DNA of 64,000 bases from Agelas oroides (Eukaryota > Porifera > Demospongiae > Agelasida > Agelasidae): contig OX422188.1 of NCBI GenBank assembly GCA_949130485.1, positions 194,891 through 258,890 on the forward strand, read 5' to 3'. This document shows, piece by piece, positions 36,701-62,890 of the stretch. Positions within the stretch are counted from its first letter, which is position 1. Every line of letters starts with the position of its first letter. The notes under the pieces were generated by a model. It ran no database searches. It had not been told where the DNA came from and saw nothing but the letters and a program-made list of their open reading frames with translations. A program made the translations under genes and the position numbers.

Positions 36701-37382
36701 GGAGGAGGTGGAGGAGGAGGAGGAGGAGGAGGAGGAGGAGGAGGAGGTGGAGGAGGAGGAGGAGGAGGAGGAGGAGGAGGAGGAGGTGGAGGAGGAGGAG
36801 GAGGAGGAGGAGGTGGAGGAGGAGGAGGAGGAGGAGGAGGAGGAGGAGGTGGAGGAGGAGGAGGAGGAGGAGGAGGAGGAGGAGGTGGAGGAGGAGGAGG
36901 AGGAGGAGGAGGTGGAGGAGGAGGAGAAGGAGGAGGAGGAGGAGGAGGTGGAGGAGGAGGAGGAGGAGGAGGAGGTGGAGGTGGAGGAGGAGGAGGAGGA
37001 GGAGGAGGAGGAGGAGGAGGAGGAGGAATATGTGGAACAATCTTAATGTGCAACACTTCTTTCTGGTTCAGACAGTTATACAGCAAGCCTAGCTTCTGAC
37101 ACCCATTTTGAATTCAGATTTGTATGCTTTGCAGGTAAATAATCTCCTAACCATCATCATCGATCACCATGACGTTAGTCGTGTTGTACTGCCCCAGGCC
37201 AGCCCTCGACTGCCCAGCAGGGAACCCCAGGCTGAGTGTAAATGTCTCCACACCCTCCAGTGCTACATTGTCATCTTGGATTCGTGGACTCAGGCACATT
37301 TCCGTGTCTTCAGGTTGAAAGACTAGACTCTCTGTCCAATTTCTCCCTCCACCAGAAGCTGTGTGTGTGTGTGTGCATGTGC

Positions 37383-37472
<90 letters not shown>

Positions 37473-40400
37473 AAGAGGGTGAAGGGAAGTGGCATTATAC
37501 AGATAACAAAGTGGGTGGAGGGGATGTAGTGGTGGGTGTGTAGTGTTGCGAGGATAGGGAGGGGAGGGGGTAGGGATTGGTTGGCGGTACATGTAATCCA
37601 AGCGGCTGACCATTTCACTCACCTGTTACCAACACTGAAAATGTCTCTGTCGCGTTGTCCAACTTGTCAACACACACCATTGCCATGTTTCCAAGGTTCT
37701 CCATGAACATGTACATCGGTTGCCGGAACGTAAACAGTACAGCTGGAGAGAGGAGGGAGCCAGTGGAGTCTAATGAGTCCATCCATCTATTTATCAGCTA
37801 TCAAATGCTAGCCTCGTTCCCAGGCCTACCCCGTTTTTTTGTTCTTCGGTTTGCGTTCAGTATAATACACTCACCTCCGTGTATTATACTGAATGCAAAC
37901 CGAAGAACAAAAAACGGGGTAGGCCTGGGAACGAGGCTAATCAAATGCATGAAGCAACCAATCACCACATCTGTCTGCTAGGCAGATGATTTGGCCAATA
38001 ACAGGCCTCATCAGCTACACTGGAGTGACTTTAGATTGGATTGCTGGGGAGTGGCGCAGCCAGGCTGGGGCACACTGGGGCACGTGCCCAAGCAACTGGA
38101 GGCCGTGCCCCACCGGTGCAGGTATGCATCTGAATCATCGGCGCTGATAATATCATTGTCGATCGCGAATCGGGCGCTAAGCGGTCTTCAAATCGAATGG
38201 CGCAGTATCGCTTTGATTTTTATCCACAGAATTACGAGTCACGTACGTGACATACACTGCACTACGATATGGCCTCAGAACTGATGTGGGAGGCTGTAAA
38301 ACTCCAAAAATGTTCTGGGGGAGCATGCATGCCCCAGACCCCCCTAAATGCTTCTGCACTTCAGAATTTCGCACAGACGTAGTGTGCCCATGCTGTGCCC
38401 TAGCATCGGCGATGTCCTGGCTACGCCACTGTTGCTGGGTCTTGGCTTATGCATCTACTTACCTTCTTACCTATCTACAAATATCTGCTAGGAAAGAGCT
38501 TATTTCTGGCTCACGTGTGTCAATGATTGTGACCGTCGCAGTTTGGATCCTTCCAGTCCTCAACTCATTGTGTGTAGTGGTAAGTGTGAAGTTGACAGAG
38601 AAGGTCTCATTCGATTCAATCTCTGCAGTTCGTATCACGGGGATCTGGACACAGCCCCGGTTGGTATTGGCAGCAATACTTGAAGGGAATGTCCCTCCCT
38701 GATAGTCCACCCCAGCTGGAGAAGATGATATGTGGTATTTGACCAGATAGATATGTCTACCACACATGCATGTATGTGTGATAGCAATGTACACTGAATG
38801 TATGTGGTAAGTGTGATTACATGCCACTAGCATGCAGAGTAAACCTCTAACACACTATAGTATATATGTACATATACAAACAGGCCTTCATTTAGAAATT
38901 GATCCAAGGGGGGGGCAAAATGAGTATTTATGAAAAAGAGGGGGGGGGGCGAAGCCCTGTGTACATGCGACACTGGGGGGGTCTGGGGGCATGCTCCCCC
39001 AGAAAATTTTAGATTTTAGACTGTCTGAGACTGCTTCTGGTGCATTCTCAGGGACTTTGTAGTGAATAGAGAATTTTTAATTTGGAAGCAAGGGGGGGGG
39101 GAGATTTGATCAAGGGGGGGCGAGTGCCCCCCCCCCCCCCCCTAAATGAACCACTGACAAACCAAGTGCCCACCATGTACTAGTGCCCATTTCCCTTTTC
39201 AAATGAAAGTCCTTGCACAGGGTTGTATTAAGAGTCCACATATACTGAAGTGCGGCTTACTGAAGTACAATAATTGTCTCCAAAAGCAGGTGCATGGTCT
39301 CTAGGCAAGTGCTAACAATGATGCATGGCTACACTTCTGTCACTGGTCACACATCGTGTGCTTACATTGTGCAGTTCCATCCTGTGTTGACACTGTGAAG
39401 GTTATTAAGCGAGCTGTGATTGATGTTGCATGGAGGCATACCTGCACAGTGCCATTTGACTCAGATACGATGTATGCTTCCTGCTGAAATTCAACAACCA
39501 TAACTGAGGAGGCAGGAAGGGTGGGAGGGAGGGATGGAAGGAGGGTGGGAGGGATGGATGAAGGGAGGCAGGAAGGGTGGGAGGGAGGGATGGAAGGAAG
39601 GTGGGAGGGATGGATGGAGGAAGAAATGGAGGGTGGGAGGGATGGATGAAGGGAGGGAGAAATGGAGGGTGGGAGGGATGGATGAAGGGAGGGAGAAATG
39701 GAGGGTGGGAGGGATGGATGGAAGGTGGGTGGGAGAAATGGAGGGTAGGAGGGATGGATGGAGGGAGGGAGAAATGGAGGGTAGGAGGGATGGATGGAGG
39801 GAGGGATGGAAGGAGAGTGGGAGGGATGGATGGAGGGAGGGAGAAATGGAGGGTGGGAGGGATGGATGAAGGGAGGGAGAAATGGAGAAGGAAAAGAGGG
39901 AGGAAGAGGAAAAAAGGAGAGGAAAATGGTAGAAAGATGTACACTAGAGGGCAGGGAAGAGAAGGGAGAGGAAGTAATTTCTTAGAGACTTACGATCATT
40001 ATCCAGCACTATCACATTTGTCTGACTGATACTTGAGATGGTCTGAAACCCACTTGGGTCTGGGTCCAGCACCCTCAGTGAAACAATGACCACCTCTTCA
40101 TCCTCAAGACCAACATTGTCGTCCACAACACCAATGAAGACAGCTTGGATGGTGGGTGAGGTGAACACCAGGCTGCTGTTGATGGGACTCAGTGATGAGG
40201 ATATATAGGGCGAAGGGGAGGCTGGAGGTTCTGTGCATACAGAAAAGAACATTTGAACAGTGACTAGGGATGGAAGGAGGGTGGGAGGGATGGATGAAGG
40301 GAGGGAGAAATGGAGGGTAGGAAGGATGGATGGAGGGAGGGAGAAATTGAGGGTGGGATGGATGGATCGAGGGTAGGAAGGATGGATGGAGGGAGGGAGA

Positions 40401-41481
40401 AATGGAGGGTGGGAAGGATGGATGGAGGGAGGAAGAAATGGAGGGTGGGACAAGTGACTTATCACCTACTACAAGTGCAGCAACCAAGTGGTTGCCAAAG
40501 TATTTGATTGCAGGCCAGGTTCAATTCCACTTGTTGCTTTACAAGTAACTAAGTTTTTTTTTTTTTTAAATGTTAGATACGCACACATCCTCACCTCCAA
40601 ACACTAGCACTGTTACAGGTCTGGCCACTTGTGATCTTAGTTCAACGAAAATGGCTGGAGATGCCCCTGTGTTCTCTATAAACTGATACATTGGTGCCCG
40701 GAAGTTTATATTCAGAGCTGAGGGGACACAGGTAGACAGATAGATTAATAAATGGAGAAACACTATGCTTTATAGTATCCTACTACTTTTATAACAAGGG
40801 GAAATAGCTCATTTCATGCCAAAAGGATTGCAGTATAATGTTTCGGAATGAACAACACCAGCTTCAGTCAGAAAACACTCACCCACTCACCGTCATCATC
40901 AACAATACTAATCTGAGCACTCGCATAACGCCCAGGTCCCCCAATGACCACGCTAGAATCAGAGGAGTTCAAAGTGATGGAGAATGCTTCCACTGTTTCC
41001 AGTGCTATATTGTCATCACTAATGGTGAAGTTGATGGAAGCAGGAAGGATTGTCAGTGTTTGATTGATGAGAATGGGTCCAGATTCTCTAACAGTAGACG
41101 GCTGCATGACAGAACCTAGGAGGAAATCAGGTCGCAAATGCCAGTATTACATGGTGATACAGATTACATAGTTACCTTCCTTGACCTCTGTACTCTTACC
41201 TCCATTGACTTGTATAACTGTTCCATCGGGAAGTGCCGCAGAACTGGTGATGGTTACTCTGCCTAAACCATCCTCTTCACTGAAACTGTAACTCACAAAC
41301 TCAAATCCTACTACTATACCTGAAGCAACTAGTGTAGTGTGTAGTGTGTGTGTGTGTGTGTGTGTGTATTGTGTGGAGGTGTGTGTTGTGTGCAGCCGTG
41401 TAGGGTATGTGTGTGTATGCAGGCATGTACAGTGTGTGTGTGTGTATTGTGTGCAGGTGTGTGTTGTGTGTAGGTGTGTAT

Positions 41482-41529
<48 letters not shown>

Positions 41530-42965
41530 GGTGTGCAGATGTAAGATAGGAAGTGATACTGTTGGACTCAATTACCAGCTGGCTTCTGTTGCTTTGAAGG
41601 CTGGAGGCTGACAGCTGTCAGCAAGAGTGAATCCTACTGTATACCCAACCACAAATTCAACCATATAGTATATTGGGACCTAATCTGATTACCATGCAGC
41701 CAACTGGGGACAACTTGTAGGTGTTTCAAGGGTCCTTTGAAGACAGTGATTAGTGAAGTCCAGCAAATCCTCCCCCTAAACTCCACCCCCTGCCTTGCTA
41801 GTTTTAAGTTGGACTCTCGGTAAAGTGCATGTATGAAGGTTGTACGTGATGTTACATGGGGAGGTATATGTATGTGATGTGTGGGTGGATGCAGAGTATT
41901 GGTACTCGGAACATGTATGGTTACAGTAGTGCCTGCTTCATAACTTGGTCTCTGTAGCATCCTGTAAAGTGTGTGTATTCCTTACCACATGAAGGTTTAG
42001 TAATTCGTCTGTTTTATAGGACTCACACATCACTTATGGGCGTCCCTTTCACCTTACTTGGTGTATGCTATATATTGCAATCTGGTGGCTGGTACAAATT
42101 ATCAGTATTACAAAATCCATTCAGTCCAAACTATTGACTGTTGACTGCGGTCAGAGTTGTGACTACAGGAGCCATGGGAGCCCTTATTTTCTGCACAAGA
42201 GAGAAGCAACAGTGATATGATATATACTTTATATATACCTGAACATTGGAATGGGCTATTTGGGACTTCTCCACTTGGGCACCCAGTCACGCATCCTCCA
42301 TTTGGGTCATAAAAGTTACAGCAATCACTAGGAAGAGAAGATAGGCAGGTGCGGGTGCCGATACAGACTGCAGGACATGCTGTGTGTGGGTGGGTGTGAT
42401 AGGATAATGCATCGGCAATATTTACCAGTTTGTCATACTGGCACTTACGAAGGCAGTGAGTCGATTGATCCACTAGCTGCTGTGGCAGCTGCATAGGATC
42501 AATGCAGAGACTGCAATCCCTCCTCAGGGCAGTGGAGAGGGTACCAACTGGAGAATCGGTGCGGAGAAAGTCTGTACTACCCTGCAAGGTAGCGGTCCAT
42601 GCGCCCTGAATGCACTCGAAGTGAAACTGCGCTACTTGCCAAGTGACATTGTTATTGTTGCATACGGCACCGCTGCAACTGAAGTTGGCTATCAGTGACA
42701 CGGATCGGTAACGTTCTCGCGTCGGTCCGGTCGCAAGACAAACGATGTTGCTTACGAACAACTGCACGTTTGGCGGTTGAGGATCGTCGCCTGCCTGCAA
42801 TACGTAACTCCTTGCGATGAGGCCGTCCGTGCCTGGTGATACCGTGCTGCCGATTTCACTATTTTGTATCATCGGACACTCGCTGGTGACTTGGGTCCAG
42901 GCGACTGGGAGAAGCGAAAGCACCCCCAGTGCCCATAGGCCCAGCAGCAACCTCATTGTTGTCAT
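27390..42965 (-). CDS. Secreted Calx-beta array protein with VWD-like and ITIH-C-like domains (gene 1)
   Basis: Twenty exons (5' to 3'): 42449-42965, 42239-42379, 41200-41319, 40891-41115, 40595-40717, 39994-40230, 39366-39503, 38515-38715, 37623-37742, 37152-37358, 36360-36524, 33964-34191, 33499-33618, 33128-33334, 32434-32598, 31435-31662, 29173-29742, 28356-28859, 27920-28056, 27390-27569. Phases agree; about 1510 aa. ATG 42965 starts [20 protein letters not shown], a signal peptide. A Cys-rich N-terminal region follows. Seven Calx-beta domains come next, each from two exons: first half with [15 protein letters not shown]-like start, second half ending in an acidic strand (VDDDG, VLDNDR, IMDDDQ). 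Then a VWD-like exon, an ITIH-C-like exon and a conserved tail. Likely an extracellular matrix or adhesion protein binding Ca2+ through Calx-beta loops (inference). Exons 13-16 duplicate exons 9-12. Long minisatellites sit in introns. Confidence 0.87.
28356..28859 (-). other. ITIH C-terminal-like domain exon (gene 1)
   Basis: 168 codons. Begins [18 protein letters not shown], then [20 protein letters not shown] and VSVNAHY, later VRIVVPNC and LVMRVFCQ. The GDP start followed by an LCY.I.G strand resembles the C-terminal domain of inter-alpha-trypsin inhibitor heavy chains; assignment is by pattern and moderate. Gene 2 has the counterpart at 47741-48289. Confidence 0.6.
28893..29165. repeat. 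CCCACCTACACT repeat in a gene 1 intron
   Basis: Degenerate units of CTCCCACCTACACTCCCACC and CCTCCTCCTCT filling the intron between the VWD-like and ITIH-like exons. Confidence 0.85.
29173..29742 (-). other. VWD-like domain exon (gene 1 only)
   Basis: 190 codons with [36 protein letters not shown], and [21 protein letters not shown] is the hallmark near the end of von Willebrand factor D domains. Several Asn-glycosylation sequons (NIT, NTT, NNT, NHT, NLS, NSS). No equivalent exon was found in gene 2 between its last Calx-beta and the ITIH-like exon, which are only about 190 bases apart. Confidence 0.7.
29810..31335. repeat. 1.5-kb array of a 10-bp unit
   Basis: Roughly 150 units of GTAGAGTATG with variants GTACAGTATG, GTACAATATG, GTGGAGTATG and ATAAAGTATG. 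It begins about 65 bases from the acceptor of the VWD-like exon. 10-bp periodicity means that stop-free frames run for hundreds of codons on the minus strand; these are not genes. Confidence 0.95.
31785..32025. repeat. 45-bp minisatellite, about 5 units (copy 1)
   Basis: Units with TACTGTTACAACATGTGGGA and TACTGGCCTGTATAACTCTG. Homologous to the much longer array at 34290-36270. Confidence 0.92.
32665..32812. repeat. (GGA)n tract, copy 1
   Basis: About 150 bp of GGA on plus, just upstream (in transcript sense) of the acceptor at 32598, where its CCT complement acts as polypyrimidine tract. Confidence 0.92.
33336..33400. repeat. (TG)n microsatellite, copy 1
   Basis: On the minus strand this is (CA)n ending directly in the CAG acceptor of the exon starting at 33334. 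Confidence 0.93.
34290..36270. repeat. 45-bp minisatellite, about 44 units (copy 2)
   Basis: Same unit as at 31785. Variation is limited to TATAACC/TATAACT/TGTAACT and CTACT/CTGCT/CTATT, and higher-order blocks of several units recur (for example around 35000-35400 and 35400-35700). Since 45 is divisible by 3 it is open for over 700 codons on plus; the antisense position within an intron argues against a real protein. Confidence 0.95.
36592..37028. repeat. (GGA)n/(GGAGGT)n tract, copy 2
   Basis: About 435 bp of GGA with interspersed GGT, three times the length of its counterpart at 32665. Open in several frames as poly-Gly, poly-Glu, poly-Pro or poly-Leu; not coding. Confidence 0.94.
37361..37470. 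repeat. (TG)n microsatellite, copy 2
   Basis: As (CA)n on the minus strand it runs into the CAG acceptor of the exon starting at 37358. Confidence 0.93.
37809..37939. mobile_element. Foldback element with 9-bp target duplication
   Basis: 131 bp, almost a perfect hairpin: TAGCCTCGTTCCCAGGCC.. and ..GGCCTGGGAACGAGGCTA, with arms extending through CGGTTTGC and a small loop. ATCAAATGC stands on both sides (37800-37808 and 37940-37948). Type member of the family in this window. Confidence 0.92.
38049..38431. mobile_element. hAT-like non-autonomous element with 8-bp target duplication
   Basis: 383 bp. Ends GAGTGGCGCAGCCAGG and CCTGGCTACGCCACTG are inverted repeats of the CAGTGGCGTAGCCAGG type. 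TTGCTGGG flanks both ends (38041-38048, 38432-38439). No transposase frame. Confidence 0.9.
38881..39156. mobile_element. Probable short hAT-like element, G-rich
   Basis: Ends CAGGCCTTCATTTAG and CTAAATGAACCACTG; ACAAA lies on both sides (38876-38880, 39157-39161). Internal poly-G runs and GGGGGCATGCTCCCCCAG. The similar GGGGGAGCATGCATGCCCC occurs inside the 38049 element, so the two are related. Confidence 0.6.
39510..39900. repeat. GGGAGGGATGGATG minisatellite, side 1 of exon 6
   Basis: Units of roughly 36 bp with GAAATGGAGGGTGGGAGGGA and TGGATGAAGGGAGG. A second block of the same repeat occupies 40265-40450, on the other side of exon 39994-40230. Confidence 0.88.
40265..40450. repeat. GGGAGGGATGGATG minisatellite, side 2 of exon 6
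   Basis: Same unit as 39510-39900, so the exon is bracketed by two blocks of one minisatellite family. Confidence 0.88.
41340..41525. repeat. (TG)n-rich region in gene 1 intron 2
   Basis: Interrupted TG repeats with TGTGCAGGTGTGTG units between exons 42239-42379 and 41200-41319. Confidence 0.85.
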
Positions 42966-43434
42966 CAAACTCACTTGCTGCCAGCCATGAGCTATATCGA
43001 GCTCCGTCGTTTAGCCCCGCCTATTTTAGCCAAGCGTATTAGTTAGCACTAGAGCTAATTGCAGGGGGTTGTAACTCGTACCCAGGCAGAAAATGGGGGA
43101 GGAGCCTGGGTACGAGGCTAGGGGTAGCCAGAGGAGGTCGGACATGGTTGACCTTTGCTAATTAAACAACTGAAGTCATCATGCAAGGTAGCAAGTTTTT
43201 TTTTAGCTTTTTCTATGACTGGACCCAGCCTTGAGTCTGGATTTGAAAGCTGGGGTCCCCCCTCAGTAAAAGTAGTCTGTTGAGATACAATTCATGCAAT
43301 TAGTGATGACCTCACCATTTTAATTAGTAAAGTTCAACCATGTCCGACCCCCTCTGGGCGTAACCAAGATACAGCAGATGGACGGGAACAGAGCCGCGGT
43401 GTGAAGAGCAGAAGTACGTAGGGGAGTGTGGGGA

Positions 43435-43651
43435 GCCAGACTCTCACACGAAAAGCGGGAGAGAGTCTGGTGACACTGAGTTGGTGTTGCACTGTCAGCA
43501 AGTCAGTAGGTAATTAAGGGGGTGCGAACGAGTGTGCGATTGAAAAGGAAGTCATGGAAGTGACGTTGAAGCCAGACTCTCAAACGGTAACCTGCTTATG
43601 GTATGCGAGTGTCACCAGACTCTTTCCCGCTTTTCGTGTGAGAGTCTGGCT
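43435..43651. repeat. Inverted repeat with 44-bp arms, one mismatch
   Basis: Arms 43435-43478 and 43608-43651 start AGCCAGACTCTCACACGAAA and its inverse; only GGGAGAG/GGGAAAG differs. A third partial arm, GCCAGACTCTCAAACGG, sits at 43572. Probably a MITE-like foldback. Confidence 0.85.
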
Positions 43652-43733
43652 CCGTGAGACTACCCCCCCCCCCAAAGAATTTTAGAGCCTCTGAGCCGCT
43701 GAGGTGGCTATCTATCCACACTGTACCCCGGCC

Positions 43734-43810
43734 TAGCCTCGTTTCCAGGCCCCGCCCAGCTTTCCATCGCTTGCAGTACAGAACGGAAAGCTGGGCGGGG
43801 CCTGGGAATG
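43734..43810. repeat. Foldback, TAGCCTCG family
   Basis: TAGCCTCGTTTCCAGGCCCC and GGGGCCTGGGAATG with further pairing CGCCCAGCTTTCC/GGAAAGCTGGGCG; right terminus truncated. Confidence 0.75.
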
Positions 43811-45006
43811 TACATTACCTCGACCCGTTAATTGTTTCCGGAAACAAGGGGTAGGGTATAGGGTTGGGCAGGGATTTGTTTCCGGAAACACCCGCAGAAA
43901 CACGCATGGGCGTGTACAGGGCGAGGTACAGTTATTACCCGGGATTAGTTGCTGGAACGAGGCTACCCCAGCCTAGAGTAGTCTGTCACGAAAAATTTGG
44001 TCCGGGGTAAAAATTGGTCTGGGCGGACCAAAATTGGCTGCCAAAATTGGTGCCCCCCTGCCAAAAATGGTCTGTATGCACGTGCTGCGTTCATGAGTAT
44101 TGTAGCAAGGTGTAGTAAGTAAAAGCCTACACACGCAGGCAGGAGCGGCGGAGAAATCAGTTGTTGCACCATGGCAATTTTGAATAGTGCATACCCTATT
44201 TATTTTGGTGAGGAATCTGCAACTTAGATTCTAACTCTCACTATTTGTCGGCTTGTCTGTTATCCAGTGACTGTTTATACTCACTAAAACTAGTAAAAGC
44301 ACGTGTAGCTACCGTACTTCCTTGGGACCACTTTTGGGTAGGACCGGCGTGACAAGTCTCGCAAACCAGACCCACTTCCCTTTTTTGCAGAAGTAAGTCT
44401 GGCTTGCGAGACAGGCCTAGAGATGCTGTGCAAAGATGCTAGTTATGGATCATAAATCTCATCGTACAAAGCAGTGTTTTGCCCACAACATCTCCGGTAG
44501 ACAGTTTGAGTTTATGGGTAACTGCATGCATTATACTAACTGGTTAGGTACTGGCTACATTTCAAACTCCCACACTAGCTGCACTTGGCGATTCGAAATT
44601 TCAGCATCCTTCCCAGACCAAATTTTTCACGAATTGATGAAAAACATGGTCCTGGAATGAAACTGGCTCTGTTTTAGCCTCGTTCCCAGGTCTGGTTCCG
44701 AGACTAGCACCTGCACTGGCACTAATCTCGTGCCCCACCCACGCATGCCTCCCGGCGAGAAACATTTCTCCTTGTAAGAGGGTGGGGTTTGGGGACAAGA
44801 CTACACTGGCACCTACATGAAACAGTGGCTGATTTCTCTAGTATCTCTGCTCTGATATATCCGCTGATCTCTACTTGCGTTCATACTGGCTTACAGTTGC
44901 CATTTTGATTGCCTGGTCTCTATGCCCTACCAGGCCTGCCCTTGGCTACACCACTGCTGACCACTCAGTAATATTCATGTTTTACACTCACCACCTCACC
45001 TGCAGC

Positions 45007-45073
45007 TAGTCTCGTTCCCAGACCGCATTTTTCGTGCCCGCCGAAAGCAAAAAGTAATCTGGGCACGAGACTA
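45007..45073. mobile_element. 67-bp foldback element with 9-bp target duplication
   Basis: TAGTCTCGTTCCCAGA.. and ..TCTGGGCACGAGACTA, flanked by ACCTGCAGC on both sides (44998-45006, 45074-45082). Same terminal pattern and same target length as the 37809 element. Confidence 0.9.
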
Positions 45074-45900
45074 ACCTGCAGCCACATGTGCGCAGCCATA
45101 GCTAGCTACACTGCCTGACCATCTTGCTTGAGCCATTTTAGAAGGTTCCAGTGATGTACTGTGCAACAGAAGAACAAAACTCATGCATTCCATCGTACGG
45201 TTTGAGCAGTCTGCACTCTGTATACCTCCACTATACTATCGCCATGTATTTAGATTGTAGATTCCAATCCTGAAGATATCTTATTCTAGCCTTCATTCTG
45301 ACAAAGTGAAAGTACAGTGTATGGAGTTTACGATAAAATGTATAAATCCGCTACTTTCATTTTTTCCCTGCAAGTAGTGCTGAATGTCTATGCAGCTTTC
45401 AATAAATGGTGAATAAAGTACAGTACAAGAGGCAATTGAAATGATTTAAAGCACATAATTTTTATTTTATTTTTTTTTGCCTGTTTTAGAAGCATGTCAT
45501 TTGGTATACAAGTATAATTACATTTACATAAATTGCCAGGCCAGAGGATACAATGGCCACCCAATTTGGGTAGATAATTCTAGTTCACCGGCAGGTCTGC
45601 AGGTTTCAGTGTTTACCTACTAACTCACAGTTAACAGGGGGTGGGTGTGTAGTGTAGGTTAAGTCATGCATTTGCATGTGGCAGATCAGAAGTGTAACCA
45701 CAATCTGCAGCTTGGGGTGTGGTTTAGACTTGGCATTTACAGATAGCACAGAGCCAACTCCATAGCCATGCAGGTTGCAAGAGAGTTATTATCACAAAAT
45801 TTTCAAACAATTGTACATTCCTGATCATACACAATCTAAGTCAGTTTTCTATACAGAAAGCTCTACATACAAACTTGTCTTATCTACAAGGCTGTATCAC

Positions 45901-45906
45901 TTTATT
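45901..45906 (-). terminator. Candidate polyadenylation signal for gene 2
   Basis: AATAAA on the minus strand, about 31 bases after the stop at 45937. Another lies at 45461-45466. Confidence 0.45.
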
Positions 45907-45936
45907 AGCTAGGAGTAATTAGCTACCACTCAAGAA

Positions 45937-62890
<16,954 letters not shown>

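Larger units (their letters stand above)
33905..37790 (-). repeat. Tandem segmental duplication, copy 2 (long)
   Basis: Contains exons 37623-37742, 37152-37358, 36360-36524 and 33964-34191, matching copy 1 exon for exon with identical lengths (120, 207, 165, 228 bp). Similarity covers introns as well. Confidence 0.92.
42966..45936. other. Spacer between gene 1 and gene 2, full of foldbacks
   Basis: Promoter side of gene 1 and 3' side of gene 2. No exon recognised. Foldbacks at 43072-43120, 43435-43651, 43734-43810, 44356-44412 and 45007-45073, plus AAAATTGG repeats at 44010-44070. A degenerate TAGCCTCGTTCCCAGG end lies at 44676. Confidence 0.7.

Noticed and set aside
36295-37099. Poly-Pro, poly-Gly, poly-Glu and poly-Leu frames
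   Set aside because: Readings of the GGA tract in different frames. Only the 55-codon Calx-beta exon at 36360-36524 is real.
41563-41960. Extra gene 1 exon between 41319 and 42239
   Set aside because: Exon 42239-42379 joins 41200-41319 in phase, and the frames in between have no Calx-beta or Cys pattern.
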